Origin: Lysinibacillus antri
GTDB lineage: Bacteria > Bacillota > Bacilli > Bacillales_A > Planococcaceae
Direction of reading: 5' to 3'
NCBI RefSeq assembly: GCF_003977595.1
Contig: NZ_RYYR01000005.1
Location: forward strand, 62,001-126,000
Length of the DNA: 64,000 bases
The notes beneath the pieces were generated by a model. That model saw only the letters and a program-made list of their open reading frames with translations, was not told where the DNA came from and did not search any database. Position 1 is the stretch's first letter. Each line of letters begins with the position of its first letter. The translations under genes were made by a program, and so were the position numbers. This document shows, in pieces, positions 28,171-37,569 of the stretch.

Positions 28171-28194
28171 AAAAAGCCTAACGACATCGTTAAG
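28171..28194 (-). terminator. Terminator of the pilus operon
   Basis: AGCTTAACGA and TCGTTAGGCT (minus strand) pair around a 2-base loop and are followed by TTTTTTC. It begins at the pilD stop codon. Confidence 0.85.
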
Positions 28195-28947
28195 CTAAAA
28201 TAAGTTCATATACCAATTTAACATCGCTTCCCCGTAAAAATAGACAATGACCGCCGCCAGAGCAATCGATGGCCCGAATGGAACGGGTGTTTTTCGGTCT
28301 TGACCGCGTACTTTTAGAACAATCACACCGACAATCATCCCGATTACTGATGATAAAAAGAGCGTGATTAACGTGTTTGCTGTTCCAAGCACTAACCCAA
28401 TGAGGAAGAAGAGTTTAATGTCTCCCCCACCCATGCCACCTTTTGAAATAATGGCAATCAGTAGTAGAATACCAAAGCCAATTACTGCCCCTAGTAAACT
28501 ATCCCACCAATTGTCGAGCGGTGAGAAAACGCGCCCAATCACTAAAAATGGTAAAAAGAATAATAGAATTTTATCCGGAATGAGCATATAGGCAATATCC
28601 GAAACGACAATAATCATTAACAAAGAAATAAACAGTAACGCGACAGCCGTTTCAATCGTAATGCCTAATGTGTAAACCGTAAAGGCAAACAAAATCCCCG
28701 TCATAATTTCCGTTAAGAGATAAATGGGGGAGATTTTTGCACCACAACTTCTGCATTTCCCGCCTAAAAATATGTACGAAAAAACAGGTATCAGGTCCAG
28801 AGTCGTTAATCGTCGGTTACAGGATGTGCAATGCGATGGTGGTGTTACGATTGACTCTTTCAACGGAACCCTTAGCCCAACCACGTTAAAAAATGAACCG
28901 AAGACGAGTCCAAAGATTAACGCAAAACTAGCATAAACAATCTCCAT
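28195..28947 (-). CDS. pilD: Type IV prepilin peptidase
   Basis: 250-residue bifunctional A24 peptidase/N-methyltransferase with about seven membrane helices. The N-terminal zinc cysteines CTSC...CRSCG (methyltransferase part) are intact, and the two catalytic aspartates are in DIAYMLIPD and GGMGGGDIKL. It cleaves after the Gly of prepilin leaders (PilA and the six minor prepilins here) and methylates the new N-terminus. It is the last gene of the pilus operon. Competence ComC is the closest named relative, but pilus context favours PilD. Confidence 0.93.
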   Translation of the reverse strand: MEIVYASFALIFGLVFGSFFNVVGLRVPLKESIVTPPSHCTSCNRRLTTLDLIPVFSYIFLGGKCRSCGAKISPIYLLTEIMTGILFAFTVYTLGITIETAVALLFISLLMIIVVSDIAYMLIPDKILLFFLPFLVIGRVFSPLDNWWDSLLGAVIGFGILLLIAIISKGGMGGGDIKLFFLIGLVLGTANTLITLFLSSVIGMIVGVIVLKVRGQDRKTPVPFGPSIALAAVIVYFYGEAMLNWYMNLF

Positions 28948-28979
28948 GTAAAACGCTCCTTACTTTCTACCTGTCTTTA

Positions 28980-29681
28980 TTACTCACCTTCATAATAAAA
29001 AGTTGTCACTTGAAGCGAAACCGATACCACTTCTTCTTCATCCAAAATGACACTTTCCTCACCAGGAAGAGCAAAACTGATCGTATCAATATGCATAATG
29101 CGTTCTAAATTTTCCACTTCTTCAATAAATTTTTGAAGGTTTCTCGCGTTTGGTGCTTCGACATCAATCGTGAACGTAATAAGTTTTAAATCATTCGGAA
29201 TGGATGCACGATCAATCGATGTCATTGGAATTTCTTCGGTTTCCGGTGTTTCTTCCGTGTTCGCATTTTCTTCAGGTGCTGGTGCTGGTTGTTCTGTTGT
29301 TTCTTCTGTCGCTTCCTCTTCTGGAAGAGTTTCAGAAACAAGAGAATCATAATTGTTAAAGTTAATATTCAATACGCGTGTACCGGAAATGTATTCAATT
29401 TCTTCTATGTTTAAAAGCAGTTGATCGATTTCACGGCTTTGTGGTAATTTTTTTCGAAGTGCAAACGTATTTGACTCAATCACTTGCTCCGATTGCAGAT
29501 TATTGATTTGGTCTTGTAACGTTGTAATTTCCGTCTGCAAACTGGAAATGGACGTTTGGGTTAAACTCGCTTCATCTTTCTTTGGAAGCACCACATAATA
29601 ATAAAGCGCAAATAATAAGGCAGCAACTAAGGCAACCAATAAGATCAGACTAGAATTTTTACTACCAGAGAAAAGCTTCAC
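28980..29681 (-). CDS. pilO: PilO-like type IV pilus alignment protein
   Basis: 233 residues: short cytoplasmic start, one membrane helix (about 10-28), a coiled coil (about 35-70), and a periphery-facing C-terminal domain. An acidic Glu/Thr/Pro-rich insert (about 115-150) interrupts the globular part. PilO pairs with PilN to link PilM to the pilus across the envelope. It starts with GTG overlapping the pilN stop (GTGA). Sequence conservation of PilO is low; the call rests on layout and the M-N-O order. Confidence 0.82.
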   Translation of the reverse strand: MKLFSGSKNSSLILLVALVAALLFALYYYVVLPKKDEASLTQTSISSLQTEITTLQDQINNLQSEQVIESNTFALRKKLPQSREIDQLLLNIEEIEYISGTRVLNINFNNYDSLVSETLPEEEATEETTEQPAPAPEENANTEETPETEEIPMTSIDRASIPNDLKLITFTIDVEAPNARNLQKFIEEVENLERIMHIDTISFALPGEESVILDEEEVVSVSLQVTTFYYEGE

Positions 29682-30286
29682 TCGTTCACACCTCCAGTAG
29701 TAGCTAAATACGCATCATCAATCAATAATGTGATGTTAGCTGAATATCGAAGTTGTTCGTTAAAATTCGTTGTATCATCCGTTGAGCCTTCTTCTGTTTC
29801 AACTACTAATTCAAAGTTCGATATAGTAGAAACTTGAACGTCTTTAAAATACCCGCTATTCGAAAGTCTAGCAACATAATCAGAAATCGCATTTAACGTT
29901 TCAAAATCGAGGGTAATCGTAACGCTATTTTCTGAAAATTCATAAGCGCGTAAAAAGGAGTTATTCGGTTGTAAAGTTTGGGCTTCATTAATAATTGGTG
30001 AAACGGGATATGAGAGAATTTCCAAAAATTCCACAAATTCATTTAATGATAAACTTGAACTCATACCGTTTAAAACATCAAACTCAGCTTGTAATTGATC
30101 TCGTTGTGCAATTAAGGCTTGTTCTTCATTTTTCATCGAAGCAACACTACTTCGCGCATTAAAATATTGCCATACAAGTAAACTTAAAATAAGTAATACG
30201 ATGATCGCAAGTAACACATAAAGCAACTTGGAATCTGCCTGTCGACGCCGCTCTACTTTGGGCAACAGGTTTATATCTGGAATCAT
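29678..30286 (-). CDS. pilN: PilN-like type IV pilus assembly protein
   Basis: 202 residues. The cytoplasmic N-terminus has the PilN tail motif MIPDINLLPKVERRR that docks into PilM, followed by a membrane helix (about 22-44), a coiled coil (about 47-75) and a small ferredoxin-like domain. It overlaps pilM and pilO by 4 bases each, giving coupled translation of the MNO subcomplex. AGGAGGTTGACCC precedes the ATG. Confidence 0.9.
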   Translation of the reverse strand: MIPDINLLPKVERRRQADSKLLYVLLAIIVLLILSLLVWQYFNARSSVASMKNEEQALIAQRDQLQAEFDVLNGMSSSLSLNEFVEFLEILSYPVSPIINEAQTLQPNNSFLRAYEFSENSVTITLDFETLNAISDYVARLSNSGYFKDVQVSTISNFELVVETEEGSTDDTTNFNEQLRYSANITLLIDDAYLATTGGVNE

Positions 30287-31260
30287 GGGTCAACCTCCTT
30301 TAGAGCGAGGCCTAATAAAGCAGTATGTTTCGCTTTAAAATTAGGAAAATGCTTCGAAATGACTTCATCATTTATGAGTGTTGAAGGAATATTTAAATTG
30401 TTATTCAACGTTTCCGTAATTTGTTCTATAAATGGATTATCCCCCATGACGATAATCTCATCAACACCTTTTTCACCCTTATGTAAAGAAAAACGGAAGA
30501 AATTCATCATTCGATCTAGTTCCAAAACAAGATCCATTACTTGCATTAAATAGCTTTGCGGATCACCTTGAAATTCAAACCGTACATCTACCTCCGATTC
30601 CACAGTCGAAACCCACTTCAACATCTCCGTTTCAATCAATTGAAAACGAAGAAACTCCACTTGGCCAAGGGAGTAAATACAAATAGAGAGCTCATTAATG
30701 GACCAGTCCGAAACTAAGTACGTTTTCTCTCCATCAATCAAGCCCATTTTATCTAAAATTCGTAAATTACAAAGGGAGCGAATATCGGCAACTTCCGGCT
30801 CCATTTTAATATCGAGAAAAATTGATGTGAGCTTTGAAATTTCTTCCGATGGGGCCGCAAAAAGAATTGCCTGTCCATCCCCTGGAGTATGGTCATACAC
30901 ATCCACTAAAGGATCTTCAAAGGGAACACGAATCGACTCCCCAAGCTCCATTTGAACATATTCTAAAAGTTTATCCGGCTCCACGTCTTCCGGATGCTCA
31001 AAGGTCTTTAAAAGCACCGATGTATCAGGCACAAAAAGGCGGACATTTTGTTTTTTTCCGCCCCATTTGGATGTGTACTTTTTAAATATTTCAAATAAAA
31101 TCATTTCATTTTCAATAGTAGATTCAACAATCGCTCCATGTTCTAATGGAATTTCAAAAAGCTGTGATTGTTCTAAGCCAGGCCCCTTCATCACAAGCGC
31201 ACGGATTACGTAATCTCGAAGTTCGATGGAAGTATGGGATTTTTTCACTTTTTTAAACAT
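30283..31260 (-). CDS. pilM: PilM-like actin-fold type IV pilus protein
   Basis: 325 residues, cytoplasmic, with an FtsA/actin-like fold expected from the family. The N-terminus (SHTSIELRDYVIRALVMKG) is a divergent phosphate-1-like strand-turn-strand, and IIVMGDNPFIEQI near residue 280 resembles the late nucleotide-site glycine region. PilM binds the PilN tail and links it to the assembly ATPase. GGAGAACGTGT precedes the ATG. It is separated from pilA by a 109-bp gap with a strong stem-loop. Confidence 0.87.
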   Translation of the reverse strand: MFKKVKKSHTSIELRDYVIRALVMKGPGLEQSQLFEIPLEHGAIVESTIENEMILFEIFKKYTSKWGGKKQNVRLFVPDTSVLLKTFEHPEDVEPDKLLEYVQMELGESIRVPFEDPLVDVYDHTPGDGQAILFAAPSEEISKLTSIFLDIKMEPEVADIRSLCNLRILDKMGLIDGEKTYLVSDWSINELSICIYSLGQVEFLRFQLIETEMLKWVSTVESEVDVRFEFQGDPQSYLMQVMDLVLELDRMMNFFRFSLHKGEKGVDEIIVMGDNPFIEQITETLNNNLNIPSTLINDEVISKHFPNFKAKHTALLGLALKEVDP

Positions 31261-31303
31261 ACACGTTCTCCAATCACATTATAATTGGTTTAGTTTTTCT
31301 ATG

Positions 31304-31332
31304 CTTTTCCTGAATATGTATTTCAGGAAAAG
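31304..31332 (-). other. Stem-loop between pilA and pilM
   Basis: CTTTTCCTGAA (31304-31314) and TTCAGGAAAAG (31322-31332) form a perfect 11-bp stem with a 7-base loop. No T-run follows on the minus strand, so it may protect the 3' end of abundant pilA mRNA or attenuate reading into pilMNOD rather than fully terminate. Confidence 0.75.
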
Positions 31333-31369
31333 TAACAAAAACTATCTTAACTTTACAGAAATTAACTCC

Positions 31370-31804
31370 CTATTTTTTGAGGTTTAAATTTAGATTTTCT
31401 TCAGTGATAGCATTTGCATTAGATACGTTAGCTTTATAATCAGACCCAACAATATTTGCTAATTTAGCATAAGTTACAGTCCAAGTACTACCACTAAGTA
31501 CTGCCTGGTCACCAGTAACTAACGCTACGCCATCAAGATACGGATCAATAACACCGGCATTACATGTAGTTGTTGCAGTTGCAGTTACAGTTGTACATTT
31601 ATTATCTATATGTGCAAGTTTTGCAGCAGCTAATACATTAGAAGCTTCAGCCAAAATTGCTTTATCTCGAGAATTATTAATAATGTTACCAATAGATGGA
31701 ACTGCTATTGCAGCAACAATTGCCAAAATAACAACTACAGCTAATAACTCAATCAAAGTCAAACCCTTTTCATTCTTTACACGTTTTTTTATTTTTTTAA
31801 ACAT
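31370..31804 (-). CDS. pilA: Major type IV pilin precursor
   Basis: 144 residues from ATG 31804. Class III leader of 14 residues (MFKKIKKRVKNEKG), then the processed N-terminus LTLIELLAVVVILAIVAAIA with the conserved Glu at +5, a long alpha-helix and a small head with two cysteines (about 95 and 107) that could form a disulphide. AGGAGG lies before this ATG. An alternative in-frame ATG at 31873, also with a strong AAGGAGGTGAAC site, would give a 37-residue leader. Position after pilC and before pilM marks it as the main pilin. Confidence 0.92.
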   Translation of the reverse strand: MFKKIKKRVKNEKGLTLIELLAVVVILAIVAAIAVPSIGNIINNSRDKAILAEASNVLAAAKLAHIDNKCTTVTATATTTCNAGVIDPYLDGVALVTGDQAVLSGSTWTVTYAKLANIVGSDYKANVSNANAITEENLNLNLKK

Positions 31805-31933
31805 ATCATTTCCTCCTAAATTTTTCATTACTTTTAATTTCTCATTAATTTTTTGCTCGGACGTTTTTTGCATATTGTTCACCTCCTTGAAATACGCCCT
31901 TTCTGTATATTTAAGTATCAAAACTACACTCTT

Positions 31934-33145
31934 TTACATCTGCTCATAAAGACTAAACATTGGCATCATTATTGCAGCTACAATCAGTCCTACAATTCCT
32001 GCTAATAACAGAATCATTAACGGTTCAATTAAAGACTTTAAAGTATCTACAGATCGGTCTACTTCGCTTTCATAAAAATCTGCCACTTTTTCTAACATAA
32101 TGTCAAGTGATCCTGTCGATTCCCCAATTTTTGTCATCGAAGTAACTAATGGTGGAAATAACCAACTTCTTTCAAAAGGCCCCGATAATGATTGTCCTTT
32201 TTCTAGACTCGTCCGTGCTTCTAAAATAACTCTTCCTAAGACTGGATTCCCCACGACTCTTTCAACAATAGTCAAAGAATTTAATATCGGGACTGCACTA
32301 CTAAATAAAGAAGATAGTGTTCTTGTCATTCTGGCAATAGCAGACTTTTGAAATAATTTCCCGAACATCGGCATCTTTAAAAGCATTAAATGCACTCCAT
32401 AATGAAATTGTTTATTTTTCTTATATAAGAATTGCAATACAATAGTTGCCCCAATCATCAAGACTAGTAACAACCACCAAAAGCTTTGTAAAAATTTACT
32501 AAAAGTTATTGTATAGACTGTAATTAAAGGCAATTCTGCTCCCATTTCTTCAAAGGTTGTGACGAAATTAGGAACGATAAAAATTAGTAAAAATGCTACA
32601 ACCACCATTGTTATAAAAAGTAAAATTAATGGATAGGTTAATGTTGATTGTACTTTCTTTTTTAAGTTATATTGTTTCTCAAACATGTTAGCTAGTCGTT
32701 CTAATGTCTCGTCCATGTTCCCGGTTACTTCCCCAGAAGCAATCATATTCGCGAATAGTTGTGGAAACACTTTTGGATGCTTTAGCGTAGCTTTAGAGAA
32801 GGGTGTCCCTGCACGTACATCTTCCTCTACTGCTAATAAAGCCTTTTTTAACGGTTTACTCGTTGTTTGATCCGCTAGAATTCGGGTTGCCTCCACAATG
32901 GAAATCCCTGCACGAATTAATGTGGCAAATTGACGGCAGTAAATAACGAAATCTTCATTTTTTACCTTTGCCCCTCCACCTAAACTAATTTCCATATGCA
33001 AAAGGCTTTTCGATTCTTCTAATTGACGCGGGTTAATTCCCTGCTCGCGAAGTTTAGCAATGGCGGCTTGTTTTGTTGGTGCATCCACTATGCCCTTCTT
33101 TTGTTCGCCTTTTTTCGTTCGACCGGTGTATTTATATACCGTCAA
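31934..33145 (-). CDS. pilC: Type IV pilus inner-membrane platform protein
   Basis: 403 residues of the GspF/PilC family: two repeated cytoplasmic four-helix domains, each followed by membrane helices (about 165-220 and 370-400). Motifs include FCRQFATLIRAGISIVEA-like text in the first repeat and VKTLIEPLMI-type residues before the last helix. PilC is the platform on which PilB and PilT act. TTG start overlapping the pilT stop by 4 bases. Confidence 0.93.
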   Translation of the reverse strand: MTVYKYTGRTKKGEQKKGIVDAPTKQAAIAKLREQGINPRQLEESKSLLHMEISLGGGAKVKNEDFVIYCRQFATLIRAGISIVEATRILADQTTSKPLKKALLAVEEDVRAGTPFSKATLKHPKVFPQLFANMIASGEVTGNMDETLERLANMFEKQYNLKKKVQSTLTYPLILLFITMVVVAFLLIFIVPNFVTTFEEMGAELPLITVYTITFSKFLQSFWWLLLVLMIGATIVLQFLYKKNKQFHYGVHLMLLKMPMFGKLFQKSAIARMTRTLSSLFSSAVPILNSLTIVERVVGNPVLGRVILEARTSLEKGQSLSGPFERSWLFPPLVTSMTKIGESTGSLDIMLEKVADFYESEVDRSVDTLKSLIEPLMILLLAGIVGLIVAAIMMPMFSLYEQM

Positions 33146-34188
33146 CTATAATCACCAACATTCATAAACGGTCTTGCTTCTTCTAATGAAACCTTTCCTG
33201 AAGAGACTAGTGTTTGAATGGAACTTTCTAATGTATGCATTCCAAGAGCACGACTTGTTTGCATGATACTTGGAATTTGGTGTACTTTTTCACTGCGAAT
33301 TAAGTTTACAATCGCTGGGACACCGACTAAAATTTCTGTTGCTGCTACACGACCATTTTTATCTTTCGTTGGAAATAGTCTTTGCGAAATGATCCCTTGC
33401 AATACATTTGCCAATTGCACACGAATTTGCCCTTGTTGATGTGGTGGGAATACGTCAATGATACGATCAATCGAAGTTGGTGCACTTGATGTATGTAATG
33501 TACCAAGTACTAAGTGACCTGTTTCAGCTGCCGTAATCGCAGTTGAAATGGTTTCTAAGTCTCGCATCTCACCAACTAATATAATGTCTGGATCTTGACG
33601 AAGGGCTGCACGTAAGCCAGTCGCAAAGGTTTCTGTATCTACACCAATTTCACGTTGGTTGACAATCGATTGTTTATGATGATGTAAATATTCGATTGGG
33701 TCTTCCAATGTAATAATATGTTTTGCTTTCGATTCATTTACATAATCAATCATGGCTGCTAATGTCGTTGATTTCCCGGAGCCTGTAGGACCTGTTACTA
33801 AAATTAATCCTTGTGGTTTTTCCATTAATTGATACAGAATGTCTGGCATTTTCAGTGATTCAATTGTAGGAATCTTGGAAGAAATCAAACGTAAAACTAG
33901 AGCACTGGCATTCTTTTGATGAAAAGCATTGACACGGAATCGACATAACTCTTCTAAGGAGAAATTGAAGTCCGTTTCCCCATGACTCTCATACTCTGCA
34001 ACTTTATGCTCAGGCATAATGTCATAGACCATTTCATGTAAAATTTCTGGCGTTAAAAGCTCATTTCCATATTGCTCGAGTTTACCGTTTCGGCGATAAA
34101 CCGGTGGCAACCCTACTGTTAAATGTAAATCCGATGCTTTTTCTGTATATGCACGCATAAGTAAATCGTGAATTGATAAATTGCTCAT
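33142..34188 (-). CDS. pilT: Pilus retraction ATPase PilT
   Basis: 348-residue hexameric secretion ATPase. N-terminal PAS-like domain (ASDLHLTVG), Walker A GPTGSGKSTTLAAMI, Asp box with GEMRDLETI, Walker B-region histidines (HLVLGTLHT), and the C-terminal AIRNLIRE-type motif here as AIVNLIRSEKVHQI. PilT powers pilus retraction, so the system should support twitching or DNA uptake rather than only secretion. GGGAGAATTAACT precedes the ATG. Confidence 0.96.
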   Translation of the reverse strand: MSNLSIHDLLMRAYTEKASDLHLTVGLPPVYRRNGKLEQYGNELLTPEILHEMVYDIMPEHKVAEYESHGETDFNFSLEELCRFRVNAFHQKNASALVLRLISSKIPTIESLKMPDILYQLMEKPQGLILVTGPTGSGKSTTLAAMIDYVNESKAKHIITLEDPIEYLHHHKQSIVNQREIGVDTETFATGLRAALRQDPDIILVGEMRDLETISTAITAAETGHLVLGTLHTSSAPTSIDRIIDVFPPHQQGQIRVQLANVLQGIISQRLFPTKDKNGRVAATEILVGVPAIVNLIRSEKVHQIPSIMQTSRALGMHTLESSIQTLVSSGKVSLEEARPFMNVGDYS

Positions 34189-34200
34189 AGTTAATTCTCC

Positions 34201-35877
34201 CTACTCTGTCGTTGCCACACGGATTACCTCTTCTGTTGTTGTTACTCCATCCAACACTTTTAGTAACCCATCAATCATTAACGAGTTATATCCTTCTTGT
34301 TTCATATAATCTGTTAGCTGTGTATTGGAACCATTGCTTAAAATATGCTCTCTTATATAACGGTCAATTGGTAATACTTCATGAATGGCATATCGACCTT
34401 TATAACCGGTTTGCCCGCAAGATGGACAGCCACGACCTTTCTGAACAGTTGTTACTTGTAGACCGTATTCTTTAAATATTTCCTTCTCACGTTCGGTTGC
34501 ATCCACTGTAGTTTTACAGTCTCGGCAAATTTTGCGTACTAATCGTTGCGCAACAACCCCAACTAGAGAAGATGATATTAATAACGGCTCAATCCCCATA
34601 TCACGTAATCTCGAAATGGATTCAACCGCACTATTTGTATGCAATGTACTTAATACTAAGTGACCTGTTAACGATGCTCGAACCGCAATTTCTGCTGTTT
34701 CTAAGTCTCGAATTTCCCCAATCATGACGATATCCGGGTCTTGACGTAAAATCGAACGTAATCCTGCTGCAAACGTTAACCCAACATCTTCATTTACTTG
34801 AATTTGGTTGACGCCTATTAATTGATACTCCACTGGATCTTCAACCGTAATAATGTTCACATCTTCACTGTTTAAGTTCGACAACGCTGCATATAACGTG
34901 GAAGATTTACCAGAACCAGTAGGACCAGTAATGAGCACAATTCCATTTGGACGAGCGATCATGTCACGGAATAGGGCTTCATTTCGCTTCGTAAATCCTA
35001 GCTTATTGATATCATTTGCCGCATTCGTCACATCTAGTATACGCATTACGATTTTTTCACCGAAAATGGTTGGTAACGTTGATAAACGAATGTCAATTGG
35101 CTTAAAATTTACCGTTGTTCGAATACGGCCATCTTGTGGTGTACGTGTATCGGTAATGTTTAAGTTCCCCATAATTTTTACACGAGCCGTCATCATATTT
35201 TGCATATGTTTAGGTAAAGAACGTTCTGTTCGTAGCACACCATCCACACGATAGCGAACTTTAAATTCATTTTCCATTGCGTCAAAGTGTATATCACTCG
35301 CTCTTGAGGCAACCCCATTGGCAATAATTTGATTTACTAATCGAACAATCGGTGAATCGTCATCATTAATTTCTTGTTGTGGTGCCGCCTCTGTAGTTGT
35401 GGCAGCCAATCCAAGGTCCGACAATGCTGCTTCCATCGATTCCTGAAGGTCATAGTATTTCGTAATTGTTCGATATAAATCGTCTTTTGCAGCAATACTT
35501 GTTTCAATTTGACACCCTGTTGCCATGCGCACTTCTTCAATCGCGAAGTAATCCATTGGGTCAGCCATGGCGATAAAGAGTTTATTTCGATCGCGGCGAA
35601 TCGGCATAACCATGGCACGTTTAGCAAGTTCGCCCGGTACTAAATGCAATAATTCTGGGTCAATGGTGAATTGGTTTAAATTGACATGAGGTATCCCTAA
35701 TTGAAACTCTAAAACCTCAATTAACTGTTGTTCGGTAATAAAGTTTTGTTTAATAAGGAAGTCCCCTATTTTTTCATCACTCGTTTTGGTTGTCAGGGCA
35801 TAATCAAGTTGTTCACTCGTAATCGCTCCTGCATCGACTAATAAATCCCCTAGGCGTTTTCTCGAAGATGGTCTCAT
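34201..35877 (-). CDS. pilB: Pilus extension ATPase PilB
   Basis: 558-residue GspE/PilB ATPase: N-terminal MshEN domain (about 1-145, two LG...L...G-type nucleotide or c-di-GMP binding motifs), N2 domain, Walker A GPTGSGKSSTLYAAL, Asp box GEIRDLETAEIA, and the tetracysteine zinc motif CRDC...CPSCGQTGYKGR near residues 455-490. It drives pilin polymerisation. AAGGAGATAAAAA precedes the ATG. The MshEN domain suggests possible control by c-di-GMP, inferred from the family only. Confidence 0.95.
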   Translation of the reverse strand: MRPSSRKRLGDLLVDAGAITSEQLDYALTTKTSDEKIGDFLIKQNFITEQQLIEVLEFQLGIPHVNLNQFTIDPELLHLVPGELAKRAMVMPIRRDRNKLFIAMADPMDYFAIEEVRMATGCQIETSIAAKDDLYRTITKYYDLQESMEAALSDLGLAATTTEAAPQQEINDDDSPIVRLVNQIIANGVASRASDIHFDAMENEFKVRYRVDGVLRTERSLPKHMQNMMTARVKIMGNLNITDTRTPQDGRIRTTVNFKPIDIRLSTLPTIFGEKIVMRILDVTNAANDINKLGFTKRNEALFRDMIARPNGIVLITGPTGSGKSSTLYAALSNLNSEDVNIITVEDPVEYQLIGVNQIQVNEDVGLTFAAGLRSILRQDPDIVMIGEIRDLETAEIAVRASLTGHLVLSTLHTNSAVESISRLRDMGIEPLLISSSLVGVVAQRLVRKICRDCKTTVDATEREKEIFKEYGLQVTTVQKGRGCPSCGQTGYKGRYAIHEVLPIDRYIREHILSNGSNTQLTDYMKQEGYNSLMIDGLLKVLDGVTTTEEVIRVATTE

Positions 35878-35891
35878 TTTTTATCTCCTTC

Positions 35892-37250
35892 CTATGGAGT
35901 AACTAGATTCCCACCTTTATCATAATAACTACCAGGTGGCAATTCATTCTCATTCGTTGGTAAATCATTTTTTTCTAAATCTGTTGGGTTTTTCGGAATA
36001 AAATCATCAAGCTCGAGATCTGGTAACCCATCGCCGTTTAAATCAATGTTCAAATCTGTATCTGGTTGCGTTCCATCCGTTTCAGGTAACAGTGATCTCG
36101 ATGAATTTAGGACGATACGATTAATGGGCTTATAATAATCACGACTAATATGTTCTTCTGTTACATTACCATTTTCTGTAATATTACGGAAGACTGAAAT
36201 TCGTAAACCTTCCTGACCTTCTTGAACAATTGTCGTTTGGCCAATTGGTAAATCAGTGGAGTAGCGATTAATAATACGTGGTGCAATGATTTCTTCCCGT
36301 TCCACTCTTACGGATACGTCACTTTCTTTTACTGTTGAATATATTTCAAGCTTTAGCATATCGTTCTCAACAGTCGCTTTAATAAGTGCTGGATTAGTCG
36401 TTGTATTAACAAATTTCAAATCTTTTTGCTCAAACTCACTTACTTGCGCTTCAATTCCCGGTTCTAAATAGGTAGGAATTTCATTTTGGGAGTGACGCTC
36501 TAAAATAGCGAAATTTGTTTGTAACACCGTGTTATATAGGACTGAAGCTAAGAAATTTAGCCCCATTTTATTCGATATACTGCTGTTTTCCCCAAGAGTT
36601 TCTAACAGAGAAAACGGTTCGTTTGGATTAAGTACTTTATCATTTAAAGATTGTGCTATGTATGAAATCCCTATAGCACCTTCTGGAATGGCTTCCATCG
36701 TTAATGCTAATCGATCATTTTCAATATGGGAGATATCATTAACAGATGCTTCAATGTCATGAGATTTTAAATAAGAAGCTTGTCCAGTTAATTGGTTCAA
36801 TGTTTCTTCTGCATTCCAGACCGAGATATTAGCGACATCAGTTTTAATAGTATCGGAAACAGTCACATCAATTGGTAAATGAACAGTTTTTTCATCCACC
36901 CAAAATGCATACCAAGGTTTGTCCGTTAATAGTTCGTACTGATCAACCGCTGCCTCCACATTAAATTGAAGCTCATTCACATCGATGCTAAGTTCTTCCC
37001 CACCACCAGAGATGATCACTGGTTCAGACTTCCAACTAATAATCGCATCCGTTACAGCTTGAGTAATTGCATTGCGTTCTAGACCTGCGACACTTACACT
37101 ACCAATTGTAGAGCCACTTGTTTTGATTTCCTCTTCATCAGCCAAAACGACATTCGATGAAAAAAGATTGAATGGTAAGATTAAGTAAAGTAGGAAAACA
37201 GTTAGCACAATAAATAGTACGAATTTTTTTTGGATATTCAGTTGGCTCAC
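35892..37250 (-). CDS. VanW-like/G5-domain extracellular protein heading the pilus operon
   Basis: 452 residues. An N-terminal membrane or signal helix (about 9-37), then a VanW-like region (SLNDKVLNPNEPFSLLETLGE...LNFLASVLYNTVLQTNF), then a G5-type domain (about 320-385; RYSTDLPIGQTTIVQEGQ, ending DYYKPINRIVL), and an acidic, calcium-loop-like segment DLNGDGLPDLELDD followed by a Pro/Asn-rich tail. VanW proteins are often linked to Gram-positive type IV pili; the role may be peptidoglycan passage or surface anchoring (inference). GTG start at 37250 is tentative because the AAGAGG site is very close. Confidence 0.78.
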   Translation of the reverse strand: MSQLNIQKKFVLFIVLTVFLLYLILPFNLFSSNVVLADEEEIKTSGSTIGSVSVAGLERNAITQAVTDAIISWKSEPVIISGGGEELSIDVNELQFNVEAAVDQYELLTDKPWYAFWVDEKTVHLPIDVTVSDTIKTDVANISVWNAEETLNQLTGQASYLKSHDIEASVNDISHIENDRLALTMEAIPEGAIGISYIAQSLNDKVLNPNEPFSLLETLGENSSISNKMGLNFLASVLYNTVLQTNFAILERHSQNEIPTYLEPGIEAQVSEFEQKDLKFVNTTTNPALIKATVENDMLKLEIYSTVKESDVSVRVEREEIIAPRIINRYSTDLPIGQTTIVQEGQEGLRISVFRNITENGNVTEEHISRDYYKPINRIVLNSSRSLLPETDGTQPDTDLNIDLNGDGLPDLELDDFIPKNPTDLEKNDLPTNENELPPGSYYDKGGNLVTP

Positions 37251-37569
37251 CTCTTAATCTGTAATATTCCCGTAATTTTCATGGTTATTTTAACCAATTA
37301 ATTCTTATTAACTACAAATATAGCATACAATAAAAAAAAAGAAAATATACGTTTCTTTTTACCTATGTCCTTTTGGAATTTTTTGATGAAATTATGAAAT
37401 TTCCTACTATGATAGCAACTTACTTTACAATATTGTATAATTAAGGAAGAAATTGTTTAGTATTTTTCAAACTCCAAACATTTAGATAAAAATGTTACCT
37501 ATTTAAGTTAATAGTAACATTTTAATAAGGAAGTTTTTTATTAAAAGTGACGAAGTAGGTGAATTTTTA
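37251..37569. other. Divergent intergenic region of the pilus locus
   Basis: A 319-bp AT-rich gap between the divergent pilus operon and the first prepilin cassette. The only promoter-like string I would point to is TATAAT at 37436-37441 toward the cassette; its -35 is poor. No gene, repeat or riboswitch was seen. Confidence 0.5.

Noticed and set aside
34853-35254. 133-codon open frame antisense to pilB
   Set aside because: Shadow of the pilB coding sequence; peptide composition is not protein-like for any family.
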